Below, piece after piece: positions 44,457 to 52,402 of a stretch of 64,000 bases of DNA (the first letter of the stretch is position 1; the number at the start of each line of letters is the position of its first letter). Source of the DNA: CAVDRM01 sp963611355 (lineage in GTDB: Bacteria; Bacillota; Clostridia; Christensenellales; Aristaeellaceae); the NCBI GenBank assembly GCA_963611355.1, contig CAVDRM010000002.1, positions 120,539 to 184,538 on the forward strand, written 5' to 3'. The notes below the pieces were generated by a model. That model searched no databases. It had not been told where the DNA came from and saw nothing but the letters and a program-made list of their open reading frames with translations. The position numbers and the translations under genes were made by a program.

Positions 44457-46192
44457 GCCTGTTCCTCCTTCTCAATCGCGCCGAAGGGGCAGACGTTCAC
44501 GCACAGGCCGCAGCCGTTGCACTGATTTGGGTCAATGACGATGCGTCCCTCCCGCACGGAAATGGCGGGGCAGCCCAGCTTCATGCAGACTTTGCAGGCG
44601 CGGCACTTGTCCGTAATAACGCACAGGCCCGTGTAATGCACGGTCTTGAGCAGTGCGCACGGCCGCTGCGCAATGATGACGGACGGCTCGTCACGCTCAA
44701 CCTCTGTTTTGACGACCTCCTCAAAGCGCTTTACGTCAAAGGGGTCGGCAATGACGATATGGTCAACGCCCACGGCGCGGCACAGCGCCTCCAAATCCAC
44801 CTGCCTGGTCTTTTCGCCTCGGATGGTTCTTCCGGTGGTCGGATTATCCTGATGCCCCGTCATGCCGGTGATGGAGTTGTCCAGAATAATGACGGTGTTC
44901 GCGCCCTTGTTGTATACGATGTCGATAAGCCCGGTGATGCCGGAATGGATGAAGGTGGAATCGCCGATGACGGACACCAGACGGCGGTCAAAGTCCCTGC
45001 CCCGCGCCTTTGCCATGCCCAGCGCCGCGCTGACGGACGCACCCATGCAGATGGTGCTGTCAACGCTCTGAAGCGGCGCGGCGGCGCCCAGCGTATAGCA
45101 GCCGATGTCGCCGGACACGGTCAGCCCCAGCTTCTTCAGCACATAGAAGGCACCCCTGTGCGGGCAGCCCGCGCACATGACGGGCGGACGGCCGGGGATG
45201 GCCTCGATGGCCGTGTATTCGGCGCTGTCCTCGTTGAAAACGGCCTTGCGAATCATCTTGGGCGTGTATTCGCCAAGCATGGTGAAGCGCTCCTTGCCGA
45301 TGACGCTCAGACCGAGGGCTTTGACGTACTCTTCGATAAACGGGTCAAGCTCCTCGATGACGAAAAGCCGCTCGCACTGCGCGGCGAAGGCTTTGATTTT
45401 TTGCTCGGGCAGCGGCCAGACCATGCCGAGCTTCAGGTAATTCACGCGGCTGCCCAGCGCTTCCCTGGCGTACAGATAGGCAATGCCCGATGTGATGACG
45501 CCGATTTTGCTGCCGTTGTCTTCGACCGTGTTGAGCGGCGTTTCCTCGGCAAGGCGCACCAGCTTTTTCGTCCGCTCCTCGACCGCGGCATGGCGGCGGA
45601 TGGCGTTTGCGGGCATCATCACGTTCTTGGCGATGTTCTTTTCATAGGGCTTGAGCGGCGCTTCCTCCGGCGCTTCCATGCTTACAAGGCTCTGGGAGTG
45701 GGAAACGCGGGTGGACAGGCGCAGGAGGGCGGGCACGTCATATGCCTCGCTGATGTGAAACGCAGCCTTCGTCATCACGCGGCATTCCTCGGAGTCGGAC
45801 GGCTCGAACATGGGCATTTTGGCAGCCTTGGCATAGTGCCGCGAATCCTGCTCGTTCTGGGATGAGTGCATGCCGGGGTCGTCCGCCACGCACAGCACCA
45901 GCCCGCCGTTCACGCCGATATAGCTTGCGGTGAACACGGGGTCTGCCATCACGTTCAAGCCGACGTGCTTGCAGCAGGACATGGCGCGGGCACCCGCCAT
46001 GGATGCGCCGACGGCCACCTCCGCCGCCACCTTTTCATTGGGCGCCCATTCCACATACACGTCCTCATACTGCACCATGCTTTCGGTGATTTCCGTGCTG
46101 GGCGTGCCGGGATAGGACGATACCACGCGGACGCCCGCCTCATACGCGCCGCGTGCGACGGCGGCATTGCCGATGAGCAGCCTTTTTTCCAT
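44453..46192 (-). CDS. iorA: Indolepyruvate:ferredoxin oxidoreductase, alpha subunit
   Basis: About 579 residues. The N-terminal pyrimidine-binding domain carries SSYPGTPSTEITE; the central thiamine-diphosphate domain has VIGDSTFIHSGITGL and LDNSITGMTGHQDNP. The C-terminus holds two ferredoxin-type 4Fe-4S motifs (CRACKVC...CP and CNGCGLCVNVCP). All elements for electron transfer to ferredoxin are intact. ATG at 46192 is used; TTG at 46198 and GTG at 46204 are in frame and lie closer to the weak GAAAGAG site. It starts 21 bp after the CoA ligase gene. Confidence 0.94.
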   Translation of the reverse strand: MEKRLLIGNAAVARGAYEAGVRVVSSYPGTPSTEITESMVQYEDVYVEWAPNEKVAAEVAVGASMAGARAMSCCKHVGLNVMADPVFTASYIGVNGGLVLCVADDPGMHSSQNEQDSRHYAKAAKMPMFEPSDSEECRVMTKAAFHISEAYDVPALLRLSTRVSHSQSLVSMEAPEEAPLKPYEKNIAKNVMMPANAIRRHAAVEERTKKLVRLAEETPLNTVEDNGSKIGVITSGIAYLYAREALGSRVNYLKLGMVWPLPEQKIKAFAAQCERLFVIEELDPFIEEYVKALGLSVIGKERFTMLGEYTPKMIRKAVFNEDSAEYTAIEAIPGRPPVMCAGCPHRGAFYVLKKLGLTVSGDIGCYTLGAAAPLQSVDSTICMGASVSAALGMAKARGRDFDRRLVSVIGDSTFIHSGITGLIDIVYNKGANTVIILDNSITGMTGHQDNPTTGRTIRGEKTRQVDLEALCRAVGVDHIVIADPFDVKRFEEVVKTEVERDEPSVIIAQRPCALLKTVHYTGLCVITDKCRACKVCMKLGCPAISVREGRIVIDPNQCNGCGLCVNVCPFGAIEKEEQA

Positions 46193-46213
46193 AACCAATA
46201 TCACACTCTTTCG

Positions 46214-47848
46214 TTAATGATTGACCTGACGGGCGACCAGCCTTTCCCCGCAGTAAAGGCTGCGGAGGCGCGGCTTTTCGATTTTTCCGGTGGGGTTTCT
46301 CGGCACGCTTGCAAAGATGATTTTTCGCGGCCGCTTGTAGCGCGGAAGCCCCGTACAGAAGGCATTCAGCTCCGCTTCCGTTAAGGTGCGGCCTTCCCTC
46401 ACCTCGACGATGGCGGCGGCGATTTCGCCCAGCCGCTCATCGGGCAGGCCGATGACCGCCACGTCCTTGACCGCCTCGTGCTGACGGATGAAGTTTTCAA
46501 TCTGCACGGGATAGAGATTTTCGCCGCCCATGATGATGACGTCCTTCTTGCGGTCGACCAGATACAGGAAGCCGTCCTCATCCTCCACGGCCATGTCGCC
46601 GGTGGCCAGCCAGCCGTCGTGCAGAATCTCGTCCGTGGCCTTTGGGTCCTTGTAATAGCACTTCATGACGCCCGGCCCTTTGACGCAAAGCTCCCCCACC
46701 TCGCCGCGCACGACGGGCTCGCCGCGGTCGTCCACCACCTTGGTCTCCCAGCCGTATCCGGCGCGGCCGATGGCCCCCGCCTTTTCGATGTTTTCAACCC
46801 CCAGATGCACACAGCCGGGGCCGATGGATTCGCTCAGGCCGTAGTTCGTGTCGTACCGGTGGTTGGGAAAGAGCTTTTCCCAGCGCCTGATTAAGGACGG
46901 CGGCACGGGCTGCGCGCCGATGTGCATCAGCCGCCACTGCGAAAGCCGGTAATCGGAAAGCTTGACGGCGCCGCGGTCAACGGCGTCCAGAATATCCTGC
47001 GCCCACGGCACGAGCAGCCACACGATGGAGCAACGCTCATCCGACACGGCCTGCAAAATCCATTCCGGCCTGGTGCCCTTGAGGAGAACGGCCTTGCCGC
47101 CCGTCAGGAGGCTTCCGAACCAGTGCATCTTTGCACCCGTGTGATAGAGCGGCGGAATGCAGAGAAACACGTCCTCGTGCGTCTGCCCGTGGTGGTTCTG
47201 CTCTGTCCTCGCGGCGTGCATGAGCGCCCTGTGCGCGTGCAGGATGGCCTTGGGGAAGCCCGTTGTGCCGGAGGAATAGTAGATGGCCGCGTCGTCGTCT
47301 TCGCTCAGTTCAATCATCGGGTCGGCGGGAGAGCAGAGGAAAATCATGCGGTCATAGCCGTCCGCAAAGGTCGGGCAGTCCTCGCCCACATAGAACAGGT
47401 GCTTGACTTTCGGAATGCAATCGCAGATTTCCTCCATACGCCCGACAAATTCGGGGCCGAAGGCGAGCATGGAGCAGTCCGCCTTGTCCAGACAGTAACG
47501 GATTTCCTCGGCGGTATAGCGGTAGTTGAGCGGCACGGCGACCGCGCCCGCCTTCAGAATGCCGAAGTAGATGGGCAGCCATTCGATGGAGTTCATCAGC
47601 AGGATGGCGATTTTGTCGCCCTTCTTGCAGCCGCGGGTCATCAGGAAGTTGGCGAAGCGGCTGGACTTTTCGTCAAAGTCCCTCCAGCTCAGCTCCCTGC
47701 GGAAGGGCTGTCCCGGCTCCGGCTGCATCAGGGAATATTCGCGCCATGTGATGCGGCTTTCCGGCTCAAAGCGGGGGTTGATTTCGACCAGAGCGGTCTC
47801 ATTCGGGTAGAGCTTTGCATTTTGTCTCAGGACGTCGGTAATCAGCAT
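46214..47848 (-). CDS. AMP-forming acyl-/aryl-CoA ligase
   Basis: A 544-residue ANL-superfamily ligase that activates a carboxylic acid with ATP and CoA. The AMP-binding loop YYSSGTTGFPKAILH, YGLSESIG (A5), TGDMAVED (A7), DRKKDVIIMGGENLYP (A8) and catalytic Lys in NPTGKIEKP (A10) are all present. Being first in an operon with iorAB and under a tyrosine-type T-box, its likely substrate is an arylacetate such as 4-hydroxyphenylacetate; this is inference. GGAGG precedes ATG at 47848. Confidence 0.93.
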   Translation of the reverse strand: MLITDVLRQNAKLYPNETALVEINPRFEPESRITWREYSLMQPEPGQPFRRELSWRDFDEKSSRFANFLMTRGCKKGDKIAILLMNSIEWLPIYFGILKAGAVAVPLNYRYTAEEIRYCLDKADCSMLAFGPEFVGRMEEICDCIPKVKHLFYVGEDCPTFADGYDRMIFLCSPADPMIELSEDDDAAIYYSSGTTGFPKAILHAHRALMHAARTEQNHHGQTHEDVFLCIPPLYHTGAKMHWFGSLLTGGKAVLLKGTRPEWILQAVSDERCSIVWLLVPWAQDILDAVDRGAVKLSDYRLSQWRLMHIGAQPVPPSLIRRWEKLFPNHRYDTNYGLSESIGPGCVHLGVENIEKAGAIGRAGYGWETKVVDDRGEPVVRGEVGELCVKGPGVMKCYYKDPKATDEILHDGWLATGDMAVEDEDGFLYLVDRKKDVIIMGGENLYPVQIENFIRQHEAVKDVAVIGLPDERLGEIAAAIVEVREGRTLTEAELNAFCTGLPRYKRPRKIIFASVPRNPTGKIEKPRLRSLYCGERLVARQVNH

Positions 47849-47875
47849 GGGGGTTCCTCCTTGCGGTGCAGAGGA

Positions 47876-47910
47876 TACAAAAAGACCTCTGCATATTGTT
47901 TATGCAGAGG
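47876..47910 (-). terminator. Conditional terminator of the T-box leader
   Basis: CCTCTGCATA pairs with TATGCAGAGG (47886-47910) and is followed on the minus strand by T5 (47876-47882 region). It lies directly after the T-box core and ends about 28 bp before the CoA ligase start. Confidence 0.88.
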
Positions 47911-48217
47911 ACGATAATTGCTTACCGCGGTACCACCTCTATTGTCGGCAGAGCCGGCCACTCCGGGTACGGCAGCGGACGCTGCGATACCTTTGCGCTG
48001 TGACGGGCGCGCCCGGCGCAGCCTACTAAGATGCTTGACCCGTTCGGTGCGCGACTCGCGGGATGTATTCGCGCTGTCCCTCTGACACTGCCTCGCACCA
48101 GGCGGCAGCTCTCTTCACGCAGAAAGGCACAGGCTACTTGTTCCCGGTCAACGTCTTTCTTTTTTTGGGATTATCCCGTGAAGGATAAAGCGGATGGCAT
48201 CCGCATCCTTCATAGGC
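47876..48217 (-). promoter_or_regulatory. T-box riboswitch leader, tyrosine specifier (UAC)
   Basis: A transcript leader that binds uncharged tRNA and then reads through its terminator. On the minus strand: an extra 5' hairpin (48180-48211); Stem I base GUUGACC (48146-48152) pairing with GGUCAA; the AGUA motif (48135-48138) opposite GAA; and the distal AGAGAG...CUGGUGCGAGGCAG element. The specifier loop GAAUACA is closed by CGGGA/UCCCG, so the codon is UAC (48065-48067). The T-box core AGAGGUGGUACCGCGGU lies at 47924-47940, and UGGU fits a tRNA with discriminator A, as in tRNA-Tyr. The terminator is at 47876-47910. It precedes the CoA ligase-iorA-iorB operon. Confidence 0.92.
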
Positions 48218-48226
48218 TACCTTATT

Positions 48227-48254
48227 ATAATACCCCTTTTTGCCGTTCCGTCAA
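48227..48254 (-). promoter_or_regulatory. Promoter of the T-box operon
   Basis: On the minus strand, TTGACG (48249-48254) and TATTAT (48227-48232) are 16 bp apart; an overlapping TATAAT (48224-48229) gives 19 bp. The start site would be near 48217. Confidence 0.7.
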
Positions 48255-48311
48255 GTGCTTTTTCGGTATAATTTTTAACCATCCGCGCAGAGAAAGCAGC
48301 CAATCCGCTCG

Positions 48312-48340
48312 TTGTCTTTCCCGCCCTCGTGTGCTATAAT
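48312..48340 (+). promoter_or_regulatory. Promoter of the TRIC-like channel gene
   Basis: TTGTCT (48312-48317) and an extended TATAAT (TGC before 48335-48340) are 17 bp apart. Confidence 0.75.
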
Positions 48341-48378
48341 ACGTAGCAACAGGAAGGAAGAAGACGGAGGGACGGCGC

Positions 48379-49023
48379 ATGGGCCTGTTTTTGCTGGTGC
48401 TGGAAATCGTGGGGACGGTGTCGTTTGCCGTGTCCGGCGCGCTGACGGGGCTGAAAAAGGACATGGACATTTTCGGCATTTCCATTCTGGGGCTGACCAC
48501 GGCCGTCGGCGGGGGCATCATCCGCGATTTGCTGCTGGGCATCACCCCGCCCATGACCTTCCGAAACCCCGTCTATGCCCTGGCCGCCATTTTGACCTCC
48601 ATCATCGTATTTCTGCCGCCCATCCGCAGGATGCTTCTGTCCAACAGCCGCTTAAACAGCCTGCTCCTTCGGGTGACGGACTCTCTGGGGCTGGCGGTGT
48701 TCACGGTCAACGGCATTCAGGTGGCGTTCAACATGGAGCAGAACTATGATTTGTTCCTGCTGGTTTTCCTGGGCACGGTGACGGGCGTCGGCGGCGGCGT
48801 GATGCGCGACGTCATGGCGGGCGATAAGCCGTTTATTTTCGTCAAGCAGGTCTATGCCTGCGCCGCCATTGTCGGGGCGCTGCTCTGCGCGCTGCTGTGG
48901 AAGCCCTTCGGCTCGACCTGCGCCATGCTGTCGGGGCTTGCCGCCATTTTCGTCATCCGCCTGCTGTCCGCGCATTACCGCTGGAGCCTGCCGAAGGCGC
49001 GGATAGATCATTCCAATCAATAG
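48379..49023 (+). CDS. UPF0126/TRIC-like membrane protein
   Basis: A 214-residue protein with about seven hydrophobic segments built from two related halves. Each half has a glycine-rich turn: GLTTAVGGGIIRDLLLG near residue 38 and GTVTGVGGGVMRDVMAG near 133. This duplicated UPF0126 pattern is shared with bacterial homologues of TRIC cation channels; in bacteria transport of small molecules such as glycine has been proposed for some members. It stands alone between its promoter and a terminator. Confidence 0.9.
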   Translation: MGLFLLVLEIVGTVSFAVSGALTGLKKDMDIFGISILGLTTAVGGGIIRDLLLGITPPMTFRNPVYALAAILTSIIVFLPPIRRMLLSNSRLNSLLLRVTDSLGLAVFTVNGIQVAFNMEQNYDLFLLVFLGTVTGVGGGVMRDVMAGDKPFIFVKQVYACAAIVGALLCALLWKPFGSTCAMLSGLAAIFVIRLLSAHYRWSLPKARIDHSNQ

Positions 49024-49083
49024 AAAGCGCCTGCCCGCCGCCATGACAAGCGGGCAGGGCATCCGAATCAAACCATGACCCAA

Positions 49084-49108
49084 AGAGGCTGAAAAATGCC
49101 TCTTTTTT
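49084..49108 (+). terminator. Intrinsic terminator after the TRIC-like gene
   Basis: An AGAGGC/GCCTCT stem (49084-49089 with 49098-49103, 8-nt loop) runs into T6, about 60 bp after the stop. A second GC-rich hairpin lies at about 49026-49054. Confidence 0.8.
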
Positions 49109-49150
49109 GATAAAATCATGTGTTTTTTGCCGATTTTCGCCGTTTCAGCC

Positions 49151-49179
49151 TTTACAGAAAAGGACGGTTGTGGTATACT
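49151..49179 (+). promoter_or_regulatory. Promoter of cggR
   Basis: TTTACA (49151-49156) and TATACT (49174-49179) are 17 bp apart, 70 bp before the cggR start. A CggR operator could not be identified. Confidence 0.65.
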
Positions 49180-49249
49180 TCCGCATAGGGCGCAAATTGA
49201 CCCGCTGGGGCAAAGCGCGTCCTGAAGGACGGGAAGGAGTGTGCTGCGC

Positions 49250-50296
49250 GTGTACGCAGAGGAGCTGCTGGCACTGTTTAAGCGCATCGCTCCGGAGCAG
49301 CTGAACGAAATCGGCCGCAGGGCGCTGGTGCTGACGGGCATCGAAAATATGCAGCCTGTCGGACGGCGGGCGCTGTCGGCGCGGCTGCATCTGTCCGAGC
49401 GCGAGGTGCGGGCAGTGGCAACGTCGCTGAAGGACCAGGGCCTGCTGCACCTGGACGCGGCGGGTATGCAGCTCACGGAGCAGGCGCGGGACGTGCTGTC
49501 CGGCGCACGCGATTTGAGCCGCGCCATGTTCGGTTTAAGCGAGCTGGAACGCGCCCTTGCCGAGCGCCTTCACGTAAAGCACGTCATCGTGGTGTCCGGC
49601 GATGCGGACAGGGAGCATCAGGTGCTGCGGGACGTCGGTCGGGCAGCGGCGCACAGGATAAAGCAGGTGCTGCAAAGCGGCATGACGCTGGCCGTCGGCG
49701 GCGGCGGCACCATGCTGGAGGTGGCGCACGGCATGACCTCCAGCGTCCCCCTCAACATCATGGTCGTTCCCGCACGCGGCGGCATGGGCTCGTCCGTGGA
49801 GACGCAGGCAAGCGTGGTCGCCGCGGAGCTTGCAAGGCATGTCGGCGGGCATTATCGGGTGATGCACCTGCCGGACAGCGTGGACGAGGCGACGCTGCGC
49901 GAAATGTGCAAGCAGAAGGAACTGCGCGAGACCATCGAGCTGCTTCAGCGGGCGGACATCGTGGCGCACGGCATCGGCAGGGTTGACCAGATGGCCAAGC
50001 AGCGCGGGCTGTCGCAGTTTGAATGCGACAGGCTGCTCAAACAGGGCGCTGCCGGGGAAGCCTTCGGCGACTTTTTTGACAGCGAGGGGCGCACCGTGAT
50101 GCAGATGAGTACCGTCAGCGCGGAGCTGACGCGGCTTCAGAAAAACCCCGTCATGCTGGCCGTGGCCGCCGGCACAAGAAAGGCGGCCGCCATCATCGCC
50201 TGCATCCGGCACGAGGAAAGCTACGATTCTCTCATCACGGACGAGGGTGCGGCCAATGAGATACTGAAGCTGCTGGAGGCTGAACAGAAGGGCTGA
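49250..50296 (+). CDS. cggR: Central glycolytic genes regulator CggR (SorC family)
   Basis: A 348-residue repressor that in Bacillus represses the gapA operon and is relieved by fructose-1,6-bisphosphate. The N-terminal winged helix (about 20-75, GRRALSARLHLSEREVRAVATSL) is followed by a SorC-type sugar-phosphate sensor domain (VGGGGTMLEVAHGM near 160; VAHGIGRVDQMAKQRGL near 240). GTG at 49250 is best spaced from AAGGAG; GTG at 49241 abuts that site. It heads a pgk-tpiA-gpmI cluster, but gap, normally next to cggR, is missing. Confidence 0.92.
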   Translation: MYAEELLALFKRIAPEQLNEIGRRALVLTGIENMQPVGRRALSARLHLSEREVRAVATSLKDQGLLHLDAAGMQLTEQARDVLSGARDLSRAMFGLSELERALAERLHVKHVIVVSGDADREHQVLRDVGRAAAHRIKQVLQSGMTLAVGGGGTMLEVAHGMTSSVPLNIMVVPARGGMGSSVETQASVVAAELARHVGGHYRVMHLPDSVDEATLREMCKQKELRETIELLQRADIVAHGIGRVDQMAKQRGLSQFECDRLLKQGAAGEAFGDFFDSEGRTVMQMSTVSAELTRLQKNPVMLAVAAGTRKAAAIIACIRHEESYDSLITDEGAANEILKLLEAEQKG

Positions 50297-50379
50297 TTGT
50301 ACGGGCCGTCAGGCTCTGCAATATACATTTTTATGCGTTCCAATCCCATCATCAATTATTTTAAAGGAGTGGCTGACAA

Positions 50380-51564
50380 ATGAACAAGAAGACCATCGAA
50401 GATGTCAACGTAACCGGCAAGCGCGTCCTTGTGCGCGTGGACTTCAACGTTCCCATGGACGGCAGCAAAATCACCGACGAAAACCGCATCCTCGGCGCTC
50501 TGCCCACCATCAACTATCTGGTGAAGAACGGCGCAAAGGTCATCCTGTGCAGTCACATGGGCCGCCCGAAGGGTGAATTCAACATGAAGTATTCGCTTGC
50601 GCCCGTGGCGAAGCGCCTGTCCGAGCTGCTGGGGCAGGAAGTGAAGATGGCCAAGGACGTCGTGGGCGAGGACGCCAAGGCGCTGGCCGCTTCCCTGAAG
50701 GACGGCGAGGTCATGCTGCTGGAGAACCTCCGCTTCCACAAGGAAGAGGAAAAGAACGACCCCGAATTTGCGAAAGAGCTGGCTTCCATGGCCGAACTGT
50801 ACGTCAACGACGCGTTCGGCACGGCGCACCGCGCTCATGCCTCCACCGAGGGCGTGACCCACTATCTGCCCGCCGTCTGCGGCTACCTGATTGAAAAAGA
50901 GCTGCGCATCATGGGCGACGCGCTGGAAAACCCGCAGCGTCCGTTCCTGGCCATTCTGGGCGGCGCGAAGGTCTCCGACAAAATCGGCGTCATCAATAAC
51001 CTGCTGGACAAGGTGGATGTGCTGATTATCGGCGGCGGCATGGCGTACACCTTCCAGAAGGCGATGGGCGGTCACATCGGCAACAGCCTGTGCGAGGACG
51101 ACAAGCTGGATTTGGCGAAGGAGCTGCTCGCCCGCGCCGCCTACAAGGGCAAGCGCATCGTGCTGCCCGTGGACAACGAGGCCGGCAATGCCTTCAAGAA
51201 CGACTGCCTGCACATCACCGTGCATTCTCAGGAGATTCCGGACGGCTTTGAGGGCATGGACATCGGCCCCGTGACCCGCGAAATGTTCGTCAACGAAATC
51301 AAGCGCGCCCACACCATCATCTGGAACGGGCCGATGGGTGTGTTTGAATTCCCGACCTTTGCCGCCGGCACCCGTGCCGTCGCAGAGGCCGTTGCTAACA
51401 ACCCCGGCATCACCATCATCGGCGGCGGCGACAGTGCGGCGGCCGTGCAGACCTTGGGCTATGCCGACAAGGTGACCCATGTGTCCACCGGCGGCGGCGC
51501 GTCCCTCGAATTCCTGGAGGGCAAGGAGCTGCCCGGCGTTGCGGCGCTGAACGATAAGGAATAA
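50380..51564 (+). CDS. pgk: Phosphoglycerate kinase
   Basis: A glycolytic enzyme making ATP from 1,3-bisphosphoglycerate. The product is 394 residues, with the substrate motifs VRVDFNVPMDG and CSHMGRPKGE in the N-domain and the nucleotide loop IIGGGDSAAAVQTLG in the C-domain. ATG at 50380 follows AAAGGAGTGG. It lies 83 bp after cggR and 75 bp before tpiA, all same strand, consistent with one operon repressed by CggR. Confidence 0.97.
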   Translation: MNKKTIEDVNVTGKRVLVRVDFNVPMDGSKITDENRILGALPTINYLVKNGAKVILCSHMGRPKGEFNMKYSLAPVAKRLSELLGQEVKMAKDVVGEDAKALAASLKDGEVMLLENLRFHKEEEKNDPEFAKELASMAELYVNDAFGTAHRAHASTEGVTHYLPAVCGYLIEKELRIMGDALENPQRPFLAILGGAKVSDKIGVINNLLDKVDVLIIGGGMAYTFQKAMGGHIGNSLCEDDKLDLAKELLARAAYKGKRIVLPVDNEAGNAFKNDCLHITVHSQEIPDGFEGMDIGPVTREMFVNEIKRAHTIIWNGPMGVFEFPTFAAGTRAVAEAVANNPGITIIGGGDSAAAVQTLGYADKVTHVSTGGGASLEFLEGKELPGVAALNDKE

Positions 51565-51639
51565 TCAAGCAAAGGCAAGGCGCATGGGCGGCACTGAGAA
51601 GTGTCGCCCGTGTATGCATGAAAAAAAGGAGGCATTCTT

Positions 51640-52395
51640 ATGCGCACGCCCATTATCGCCGGCAACTGGAAGATGAATAAAACGCCGAAGGCTGCCAAGG
51701 CTCTGATTGAGGAATTAAAGCCGCTGGTCAAGGATACCAGGACCACCGTTGTTGTCTGCGTCCCCGCCGTGGATATCGCACCCGTCGCGCAGGCGGCCCG
51801 CGGCAGCGGCATCAAGGTCGGCGCTCAGAACGTGCATTTCAAGGAAAGCGGCGCGTATACGGGCGAGCTGTCCGCCGAAATGCTCAGGGAAGCGGGCGCT
51901 TCCTACGTCATCATCGGCCACTCCGAGCGCCGTCAGTATTTCGGCGAGACGGACGAGACCGTGAACCTCCGCGTGAAGGCGGCGGTTGCGGGCGGCCTCA
52001 TCCCGATTATCTGCGTGGGCGAAAACAAGGCGCAGCGCGAGGCGAATTACACCAACGCGCTGGTGGAATATCAGACCCTGATCGCTTTGGAGGGCCTGAC
52101 CAACGCGCAGATTAAGAAGGTCATCATCGCTTACGAGCCCGTCTGGGCCATCGGCACGGGGCTGACCGCGACGGACGAGCAGGCGAATGAAACCATCGGC
52201 GTCATCCGCAGGGCCATCGCCCGCAAGTACGGCAAGGGCGTGGCCAATGCCGTGCGCATTCAGTACGGCGGCAGCATGAACCCCAAGAACGTCAAGGGAC
52301 TCATGGCGCAGGAGGAAATCGACGGCGGGCTCATCGGCGGCGCGTCCTTAAAGGCCGAGGACTTCAGCAAGGTCGTCAATTTTGACAAGGAGTAA
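51640..52395 (+). CDS. tpiA: Triosephosphate isomerase
   Basis: It interconverts dihydroxyacetone phosphate and glyceraldehyde-3-phosphate. The product is 251 residues with catalytic Lys in AGNWKMNK, His in IGHSERRQYF and Glu in IAYEPVWAIGTG, and the phosphate loop RIQYGGSMNPKN. Strong AAAGGAGG precedes ATG. gpmI begins 7 bp after its stop. Confidence 0.97.
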   Translation: MRTPIIAGNWKMNKTPKAAKALIEELKPLVKDTRTTVVVCVPAVDIAPVAQAARGSGIKVGAQNVHFKESGAYTGELSAEMLREAGASYVIIGHSERRQYFGETDETVNLRVKAAVAGGLIPIICVGENKAQREANYTNALVEYQTLIALEGLTNAQIKKVIIAYEPVWAIGTGLTATDEQANETIGVIRRAIARKYGKGVANAVRIQYGGSMNPKNVKGLMAQEEIDGGLIGGASLKAEDFSKVVNFDKE

Positions 52396-52402
52396 AAAAC
52401 AT

